Positions 56,362-64,000 of a DNA stretch of 64,000 nt are shown here, piece by piece (the first letter of the stretch is position 1; the number at the start of each line of letters is the position of its first letter). A model generated the notes under the pieces. The model made no database searches and was not told where the DNA came from. It worked only from the letters and a program-made list of their open reading frames with translations. The stretch comes from Prunus persica. Taxonomy: Eukaryota; Streptophyta; Magnoliopsida; Rosales; Rosaceae. The stretch spans positions 6,041,747 to 6,105,746 of the forward strand of contig NC_034012.1 in the NCBI RefSeq assembly GCF_000346465.2, given 5' to 3'. Made by a program: the position numbers and the translations under genes.

Positions 56362-58436
56362 TGTGAGGAATGTCCCTGTAAGGTATTTTCCCTGCAACAT
56401 GTGTGGAACTTGTCAACAAGATATGAACATAACACATGAACATAACACATTTCTTGTCTGAGCATTAACTCAATATTTATGAGAGATATCATGATACTGA
56501 AACTGAAGCAGTTCAAAAATAAAATACTAGTACTTGGAAGGGTGATTTAGTTATGGGTATAATGATCATCGTTAGCACTTTCCTAACAATGGAGTTGCTC
56601 TCATTCTTGAAGACCAGTTTGGACATCAAAAGGAAAAAATGGCTTTTAGGAGTTGGTCTGTTACGTGAGTAAGAGTGTTGTAGGAACTAGGAATTTACAC
56701 TTCAAGAAGAATTTCATAAATAACTAGGAAATTATACATGGCAATTTTCATTTGAAGTCTGTTATTCAAGAAAATTCTCTTAAACTTTCATACATTTTCA
56801 GAGTAGAGTGAATGCCCCATGTTGATGGTAATTTGTTGCTGAAAGATGCCGATTAATCATTTTTGCAGAAAGCATATATTGGCCTGTGTTCAGTGTTGCA
56901 ACTGCAGCTGCTATTGTTGCAAGTCAGGCCACCATAACTGCAACTTTTTCATTAATCAAGCAGGCCCTTGCGCTTGGCTGTTTCCCAAGAGTCAAAGTTG
57001 TATATACATCAAGGAGCCATCACCAGATATATATTCCAGACATTAATTGGATTCTTATGATTCTATGCATTTCCGTGACAGCTGGATTTAAAAATCAAAG
57101 CCAAATTGGGAACGCTGCTGGTGAGTTTATCCTCCTGTTCCCCTCATATCACACCTTCTGATTCTGCATAATATCCCTATAGTAACATGTCATGGAATAA
57201 GCTATAAACTTTTGAATGAGCCAATGAATTTCATCCCGAGTAGTGATTACTGGGTGAAATTTTAGACAAATCTTGTTCGCATTTCTCTTCTTAAACTTGC
57301 GCTCTGACTATTACTTGTCGTATCCCTTTCCAAGCTCGCTGGTTGAACTTGCAACAACTAACACAATCGTACATGTTGCAACAGGGACGGCTGTTGTCAT
57401 AGTCATGTTGGTAACCACATTTCTTATGATTTTAGTCATGATATTAGTGTGGCGCTGCCATTGGACTCTTGTACTCTTTTTCGCTTGCTTAACATTGGTA
57501 GTGGAGGGCACTTACTTTTCTGCTGTACTCCTTAAGGTCAATCAAGGTGGGTGGGTTCCTCTTGTGATTGCAGTAGCCTTCTTTATCGTTATGTATGGCT
57601 GGCATTACGGTACAGTAATACGCTTTGACATTGAGATGCACAGTAAGGTATCGATGGCATGGATTCTTGGACTCGGTCCCAGTTTAGGACTGGTTCGGGT
57701 ACCTGGGATAGGACTTGTGTACTCTGAGATAGCCACTGGAGTGCCCCACATCTTCTCTCACTTTATCACCAACCTTCCCGCCATCCATTCTGTTGTAGTC
57801 TTTGTCTGCGTGAAGTACCTTCCTGTCTGCACAGTCCCAGAAGAAGAACGGTTCCTGGTAAAGCGGATTGGACCCAATAACTTCCACATGTTCCGTTGTG
57901 TTGTAAGATATGGCTACAAAGACGACCACAAAAAGGATGATGACTTTGAGGAGAAGCTCTTTGACAACCTTTTCACGTTTGTCCGGCTTGAGTCCCTGAT
58001 GGAAGGATCTCCAGGCTCTGATGTATCCAGTATACTTAACCAGCAAACAATCCAATCAAGAGATGCCATGTGGAACAATAACAACAACAGAAGTATACCT
58101 TACTCCAGTGCAGACGTGTCAATTACATCAGTGGACTCAATTGAGCTTGCTGATTCTCCAATATACGTGAGCCAGCCTCTGACGTGCTCCATTCCTACAA
58201 GCAGCCAGCTGGTGGAGATCGACGAAATAGAATTCTTGAACAGGTGTAGAGATGCAGGGGTGGTGCACATACTGGGAAATACTGTAGTGAGAGCTAGGAG
58301 GGACTCAAATTGTTTTAAAAAGATGGCTGTTGATTACCTTTATGCATTTCTTAGGAAGATATGTAGAGGAAACAGTGTACTCTTCAATGTTCCTCATGAG
58401 AGTCTCTTGAGTGTTGGACAGATTTTCTATGTATAA
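51856..58436 (+). CDS. KUP10/KUP11-like: KUP/HAK/KT potassium transporter, tandem copy 2 (789 aa, 8 exons)
   Basis: Same architecture as copy 1. Coding exons: 51856-51969, 52358-52583, 53822-54067, 55524-55574, 55687-55947, 56050-56217, 56869-57120, 57385-58436; 2370 nt, all GT..AG, in frame. The start [12 protein letters not shown] is the first in-frame ATG; sequence aligned to copy 3's earlier start codons reads TTG and ATT. Motifs: [108 protein letters not shown]-terminus [13 protein letters not shown]. Exon 4 is divergent (NCCRFHTSN against KVSSPGMKN in copy 1). Exons 6 and 7 are 6 and 3 nt shorter than in copy 1. It appears intact. Introns 2 and 3 resemble those of copy 3. Confidence 0.94.
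51974..52002. repeat. CT-rich microsatellite at the start of KUP copy 2 intron 1
   Basis: Interrupted CT/GTCTCT repeat beginning 5-6 bp after the donor. It is positionally equivalent to the tracts in copies 1 and 3. Confidence 0.85.
54756..55172 (+). pseudogene. LINE-type (RVT zinc-binding region) remnant in KUP copy 2 intron 3
   Basis: An open stretch inside the intron ends with [20 protein letters not shown] followed by SFDG, which resembles the C-terminal 'W....L..IWLERN.R.F' region downstream of reverse transcriptase in plant non-LTR retrotransposons. No reverse-transcriptase core or endonuclease is seen. The intron is about 1.46 kb, against about 450 bp for the same intron in copies 1 and 3, so an insertion here is supported independently of the motif. 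Confidence 0.5.
56333..56361. repeat. (GT)n microsatellite in KUP copy 2 intron 6
   Basis: About 14 GT units, in the intron only. Copies 1 and 3 have no GT tract there. Confidence 0.9.
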
Positions 58437-59104
58437 ACACTTTTTGGTAGTATAAACCAGCAATTGACTCAAATTACCAAAAAAGGAATTGTGACTCGGT
58501 TGGATCCAACAAAACTCCCATGTTTTGACTTAACGTCCACCTATTGTTGGTATGCAGTCTTGTCCAAATCATAATGTCTCAGCTTGTGATATTTTCAAGC
58601 ACTACTTTTCATTGGATTTTTTTTCCTTCTATTTTTGGGTAAAGTGAGGGCCAAAAACCCAAAAACAAATATCTTAAATTAAGCTAAAACATTACTACGT
58701 GGCCTAGCTAGCCACACCAATCTCTTAATAAAGATCACATAACCATGCTCTGTTAATAAAGATATCACAAATGAGTCCTTTCATTCTTTTAGTTATTCAT
58801 TTAAAAAATTAATTTAATCATTTATAACGATGTACCGGTACCACGGGTACGTTGAATGTACCACAGAATTACTGATCACAAAATATAGATTATTAATATA
58901 ATTAGGACCTCCTCACATTCACAGTTGCCTTTATTTTTGTTTTCCCAAACATGTGTGCTTGTCGTCACTCGATGCTTAATGAAAAGAATGTGCTTGCCCT
59001 TCATTTTGTATTAATTTTCTTCTACAAATATTCCCTTAACTATGTGGACGCAACGCAAATCCTTATTGGATTTCGTACATAAGAAACGCGAGCTCTAAAT
59101 CTTA
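58437..59104. other. 3' flank of KUP copy 2
   Basis: Spacer with GGTACCGGTACCACGGGTACG-like palindromic words cut across 58830-58860 (TGTACCGGTACCACGGGTAC). No gene is recognised. Confidence 0.35.
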
Positions 59105-59693
59105 GAGCAACTTCAGCGGTTCCACCGAGTCTCGAGCTGGGCGAAAATTTTGCCAAAATCTGTTTCCAGTGAGGAGCCCAAGCTCGAGCTGGGAGTGGGT
59201 CCCAGCAACCTGGGCTGGCCCGAGCTCTAGCCTTCATTTTGGTGATGACGTCAGTGCTACAATGCTCACTTGCTACAGTGCCGCTAAAGTCCACGTGTTG
59301 CTCTTTGGGCGCTCCGATCAGATTTTTTTCTCCAATCCAACGGCAGCCAATTTTTGTGCAATAAAAAAAAGAAAAAAAATCGAATTTTTTTAAAAAAAAT
59401 ACTAAAAAATTAATGATTTTTTCTCTTCTATAAATACCAAAATTTTATACGATTGAGATATGAATTTTATAATAAATATTGACACATACGAACCAAAAAA
59501 TCTTATCCGAAAATATTATCCAAATTAATTGTTTAGGTAAACAAATTTTTGAAAAAAAACAAAAAAAGAATAGTAATTGCCCTTTGTCATGGCAACGGGT
59601 GGTAACACACAATACTATTTGCAAAGGCAACCACTATTCACCGCCTTAGCTTCCCCCCTTGCCATGGCAAGGAGCAAATGGGTGAAGTTGCTC
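59105..59693. mobile_element. PIF/Harbinger-type MITE, 589 bp
   Basis: The ends read GAGCAACTTCA on both strands (left GAGCAACTTCAGCGG, right GGGTGAAGTTGCTC) and are flanked by the 3-bp duplication TTA (59102-59104, 59694-59696), the Harbinger target. The left half is locally GC-rich (AGCTCGAGCTGGGAGTGGGT), the right half AT-rich. There is no transposase. The open frames within it (59040-59393) are not supported as genes. Confidence 0.8.
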
Positions 59694-60754
59694 TTAGGCC
59701 ATGAGTATTTTTGGTATTTTCTACATTAAGAACCTTGCATGTTAACACAAAGAAACCCATAAACATTACTTGCTAACAGCAAGACGCATTTTTACCAAAT
59801 CAGAAAGGAAAAAAAAAACACAATTTAAATTTCTTCCAGTTTTTAAAGCAATATACTTTTTTGTCCAATTTTTATTCAACTGTTTTACTTTTCATCTCTT
59901 CAAGCTAGATTGTTTGCTTTTACAGTTGTAGTTTTAACAAAGATCGTATTTGGGTTGTCGCCAAAACACAAGCTTACTGATAAGTACGTGGATAATTAAC
60001 CAGAAAAGGTTGGGGGGAAACAATATTTATTATTTACCGTGTACTATAATTTAACTAGGATAAGGAATGGCTAAATGAACTAGGAGCACCACCCTCTCTC
60101 TGTTACTCCTTTTGCTCTGAAGAATGGCGTTTGTTCATCTCTGTCACTCTTGTGGTATGCTTTGATGGGTACCTGAAGTCTTCAAGGCTAAACCCACGTG
60201 GGAATATCACTCTTACAACCGAGTAAAGACACTGAAAGTTTTAAATTTTGTTTTGTTTTTCCTTTTTTCCTTTACATTTTTCTATGTAAATCATTTGCTG
60301 GTGTGTTGTTGGATTGTCACGGCTTCAATGGAGTGCCGGGTTTTGTTCATTTTTTGTGTAGCAGTTTATCTCCGTTCAATTGAGGTACTAAAATGCATGC
60401 TCTGGGTTTTGTTGACCGTTCAACTTGTTCATTTTCTGTGTTGGATTTCTGGGTAGTGGATTTGATTCACTTGAATGATCTTTTAATGTTTCATACTTGA
60501 GAAAGCTTCTTAATTGGGGAAGTAATGTTGATTTTTAGTTGTTGCTGAGATTTTTTTTCCTGGTAATTTGCTAGCAATTCAAAAGCAGAAGAATTTTCAG
60601 ATTGTAAACACTGATATCTGTTTTGGTTTTGGTTCAGTCAGGACTAAAGCATATGGGGTTGCAGCTTTCAATTTAGAGGGAGAGTAAGAAAGAACAACTG
60701 GGGGATTGAAAAAATTATACTGGAGAGGTGAATTGGTGAAGGAGAATCATTTGA
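59694..60754. other. Promoter and leader of KUP copy 3
   Basis: Spacer, then leader. TAAACCCACGTGGGAATATC at 60188-60207 contains a CACGTG G-box-like hexamer and resembles CCCCACTTGGGAATTCCA in the copy 1 leader (42466-42483). A possible leader intron ends at TTTTGGTTCAG (60637). No other gene is recognised. Confidence 0.45.
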
Positions 60755-63700
60755 ATGATTGAGATGCAGATGGCTAGAAGAATGTCTGCTGATGAAAACA
60801 CTGATAACAAAGGTAGCGTCTGGGCTTTGGATCAGCAGCTTGATCAGCCCATGGATGAGGAGGCTAAGAGGCTTAGAAATATGTACAAGGAAAAGGTATT
60901 ATTTCTCTCTCTCTCTCTCTCTCTCTCTCCTCCATTCTGTAGTGAACTGTTTCAAAGCCTAAAATACCCATATAATTAGTAATGGCAATGCTGAAGGCTT
61001 TGAGTTTTTAAAATCTGGCAGTCATTTGAAGTTTTGCTTTTGTTTTTTTATGATCAGTTTATTTGGAGAAAAGAGAAGGAAAATGAATTGTGCAAAGGAA
61101 TGCATTCCTTTGGATGTAGTCTGGCATTGTTTATTGATTGCAACTCTTTATACTATATGGTTGAAATAATTGCATGATATATATACAACGAATGTAGCCT
61201 GCCTATACCTGGCATGGATTTGACACATATTTTCAGATATTGTGCTATTTCTAAAATAGCTTTTCTCTTGTTGCTGATTTCCTTGCAGAAATATTCGACA
61301 TTAATGCTTCTGCAGCTTGCATTTCAAAGCCTTGGTGTGGTGTATGGAGATTTAGGCACATCTCCTTTGTATGTTTTCTACAATACATTTCCTGATGGAA
61401 TTGGTGACCCAGAGGATTTAATTGGAGCTTTATCTGTTATTATATATTCCCTCACTCTTATTCCACTCCTCAAGTACGTTTTTATTGTCTGTAGAGCAAA
61501 TGACAATGGTCAAGGTAATTGATCTTAACCAATGATGTTACTTTATTCTAGTTCTATATCATCCATATATAAGCTTCTTTTTCTCTCTCTCCACCTTTGT
61601 AATATTAGGCATTACCTTGAATTCTGTGCTCAGATAATTAATCTAATGTATCTGTATTTTATTTCTCAATAAGAGACAATTACATCGAAAATATGGACGC
61701 TGTTATGGCCTTTTTCTGATGTAGTTCCAGGAGTGCAATTCATTTGTTCTTCCCTTTTCATTCTTTTAAGGTTGATTGATGACTGTCCTTATTTCTGCTT
61801 TGCTATGGGAAAGTTGATGACAGAGTTTCTTCCTGATGATTCCGTCTGATGATAGAAAACTATTAAAGGGAAAAGAACAAAATTGGTAAGGGACAGGACA
61901 CATATGAAATGATAGTGGATAACAATAGGTGAACATGTACAAGGTATCCACATAATAAAAACAGTTTGGATTAGCTCCAGCTTTGTTGAGAAGGTAAACA
62001 CGATTGTGATCTTACACACACCCCTTCAAAGCGAGAGGTTTGTAGTGCTTTATACTCATCAATCATGCAGATGTACACAATGAGTTTATGGTTGATAGTG
62101 ATTTATGGAAGATCGCAAATTAAGTGAAAGAGTGACATTTTAAAAGTAATGAATGTCAGAATTCTTTGCTATATATTAAATGATTTTCGTTATGTATTCT
62201 AATGCTAGTACACAGTAGCATGCATTATGGCTGTATCTTCCCTCTCAATGAGGCAAATTTCCCTATCTGATTTTGTCCACACGTTCCTGCAAACTTATCC
62301 TCCTAATGGCTGCAGGTGGAACATTTGCTCTTTATTCACTACTCTGTCGACATGCAAAGATAAAGGCTATTCCTAACCAAGACCAAACAGATGAGGCACT
62401 AACAACATATAGTCGTTCTACTTTTGGTGAGCAATCATTTGCTGCAAGAACCAAGAGATGGTTGGAGGGACATGCATTAATGCAGAGCACACTTCTTATT
62501 CTTGTCCTCGTTGGCTCTTGCATGGTGATTGGGGATGGGATTCTGACTCCAGCCATATCAGGTACGCATCTTCATGGTTGATATTGTAGAATAGTTCTTC
62601 TGTCTGCTATCTTCATAACTAATCTGCTTATTGTGTAACTTTGTATTACACATACCCACAAACGCTCTTTTCCACTATCTCCTCTTTCTTCTCCATCTAT
62701 TACCAAAACCCTAACACATTCAACATGCGTAAATTGTTCCTATGGAAGTAAATAATAAGGGAAGCTATTGAATGCCCTTGCACCCAGACCAATCTTTATC
62801 ATGAAATCCATTCTTTTTTTCATTTCTAAATGCTAAAGGTACTTCCTTGAAACATTTTACTAAGTGTGAGTGTTGTAATTTTCTACAAATATTCTCTGAT
62901 AACTCCTGCTGAGGTGAGTATGATCCTTTATCAGTTTTATTGGAAGCTGATTAGCCATATTCTATTCAATACGTATACGCAATACCTAACCATACTATAT
63001 TTTGCAGTTCTGTCAGCAGTTGGTGGGATCAATGTGGGCCACCCTAAGATTAGTAATGGTATCTCCATGCTTTTGATATAAAGATATCGTTTCATTTGCT
63101 TTGTTAAGTTTGTGACTCAATGTATCAATCTTTCCAAATCTAATTATAACCACACTTTGGGTATACAGGGGTAGTCGTGCTTGTTGCTGTTGTTATACTG
63201 GTACTTTTGTTTACCATGCAACGCCATGGTACAGATAAAGTGGGTTGGCTGTTTGCACCAGTTGTACTCCTTTGGTTTCTCGTAATTGGAGGAATTGGCA
63301 TGTTTAACATTTGGAAGTATGATCGTAGCATTTTAAAAGCTTTTTCACCTGTATATGTATATCGATTTTTTAAGAGGGGAGGAAAAGATGGGTGGACATC
63401 TCTCGGAGGTATTATGCTTAGTATAACAGGTAAAGTTCTATGCATGTCTAATCTTTTTTTATGATCTTAACTTTTCATTTATGAAAGTCAAGTGATTTTG
63501 TGACTTACTCCCTGAAGATTGGTTGTGAACATTTCCAGGAACAGAAGCACTTTTTGCTGACCTATCCCATTTCCCAGTCCCGTCAATACAGATTGCTTTC
63601 ACGTCAGTTGTATTTCCATGCCTTCTATTAGCCTACTGTGGTCAAGCTGCATACCTCATGAAAAATTCAAATAACGTGATCGGTGCTTTTTATCATTCCA

Positions 63701-64000
63701 TTCCAGGTTTGTTTGATCTCTTAAATACAACATAAACATTTAAGCTTAGGTGTTTTTTGTTTATGTAAGTAGAAGCCTGTTATTCAAGAAAACTCTTTAA
63801 ACTTTACATATCTTTTCAGATTGGCATGAATACCCCATATTTATGGTAATTTATTGCTGAAATATACCAATTAATCTTTTTTCGCAGACAGCATATATTG
63901 GCCTGTGTTTATTGTTGCTACTGCAGCTGCTGTTGTTGCAAGTCAGGCCACCATAACTGCAACTTTTTCATTAATCAAGCAGGCCCTTGCATTAGGCTGT
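60755..64000 (+). CDS. KUP10/KUP11-like: KUP/HAK/KT potassium transporter, tandem copy 3 (5' part; continues past the window)
   Basis: Coding exons visible: 60755-60895, 61289-61514, 62316-62561, 63008-63058, 63169-63429, 63539-63706 and 63888 to the window end inside exon 7. Boundaries and phases match copies 1 and 2. The first in-frame ATG gives [18 protein letters not shown]; the ATGs at 60764 and 60770 are alternatives, the latter aligning with copy 1's MASR. Motifs: [83 protein letters not shown] at the cut. Exon 4 reads NVGHPKISN; exon 6 has CGQAAYL where the others have SGQAAYL. No disruption is seen in the visible part; exon 8 is outside the window. Confidence 0.92.
60902..60929. repeat. 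(CT)n microsatellite at the start of KUP copy 3 intron 1
   Basis: About 13 CT units beginning 7 bp after the donor, in the same position as in copies 1 and 2. Confidence 0.88.

Noticed and set aside
59040..59393. GC-rich open frames near the Harbinger MITE
   Set aside because: They lie across the MITE terminus and its GC-rich half, and the reading frames are not gene-like.
1..64000. CRISPR arrays, rRNA, tRNA genes, bacterial-type operons
   Set aside because: None is seen. Repeats are microsatellites, TIRs or local duplications, and no tRNA cloverleaf was recognised on reading; a tRNAscan-SE run would settle this.

Overview
The window reads as AT-rich nuclear DNA of a eudicot plant. Genes are intron-rich with GT..AG junctions, spacers are full of microsatellites (CT/GA, TA, GT) and small transposons, and the proteins are plant types (RHD3, a KUP/HAK/KT potassium transporter array, a peroxisomal 2,4-dienoyl-CoA reductase with a C-terminal SKL). 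A woody rosid, possibly Rosaceae, would fit, but nothing in the sequence fixes the species.

Layout. 0-2.4 kb: an exon-like segment and a ~0.65 kb tandem duplication. 2.57-3.53 kb (-): an intact single-exon multi-pass membrane protein. 3.8-7.0 kb: transposon debris (MITE, Ty1/copia pol remnant, a ~1 kb long-TIR element carrying a possible captured gene fragment, a SINE-like unit). 7.5-11.2 kb (-): a rearranged cluster with a decayed MADS-box remnant and an 82-residue membrane-protein gene whose first exon is present three times. 13.1-20.1 kb (-): a complete 22-exon RHD3 gene (840 aa). 20.4-24.9 kb: MITEs and fragments of a UDP-glycosyltransferase and a Myb/SANT-like protein. 24.9-28.9 kb (+): a 96-codon ORF, a foldback MITE and a broken PMP3/RCI2 gene whose leader and flanks are an inverted relative of the 7.5-11.2 kb cluster. 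30.27-30.39 kb (-): a stray copy of RHD3 exon 2. 30.65-33.13 kb (-): the dienoyl-CoA reductase (5 exons, 297 aa). 33.2-42.4 kb: gene-poor, with a Mutator-type element with perfect 9-bp target duplications and a Tourist-like MITE. 42.4-64 kb (+): three tandem KUP transporters (794 aa; 789 aa; third cut by the window end), the first two separated by a deleted MULE carrying plant-mobile-domain sequence.

The intact genes act in separate processes: ER tubule fusion (RHD3), peroxisomal breakdown of unsaturated fatty acids (dienoyl-CoA reductase) and K+ transport (KUP array). Splice models for RHD3, the reductase, KUP copies 1 and 2 and the 82-aa gene were built by hand from the sequence; each closes in frame with no internal stop. 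I found no wholly new system. The most unusual structure is the inverted, rearranged pair of clusters at 7.5-11.2 and 26.5-28.9 kb, where one leader precedes unrelated small membrane-protein genes.
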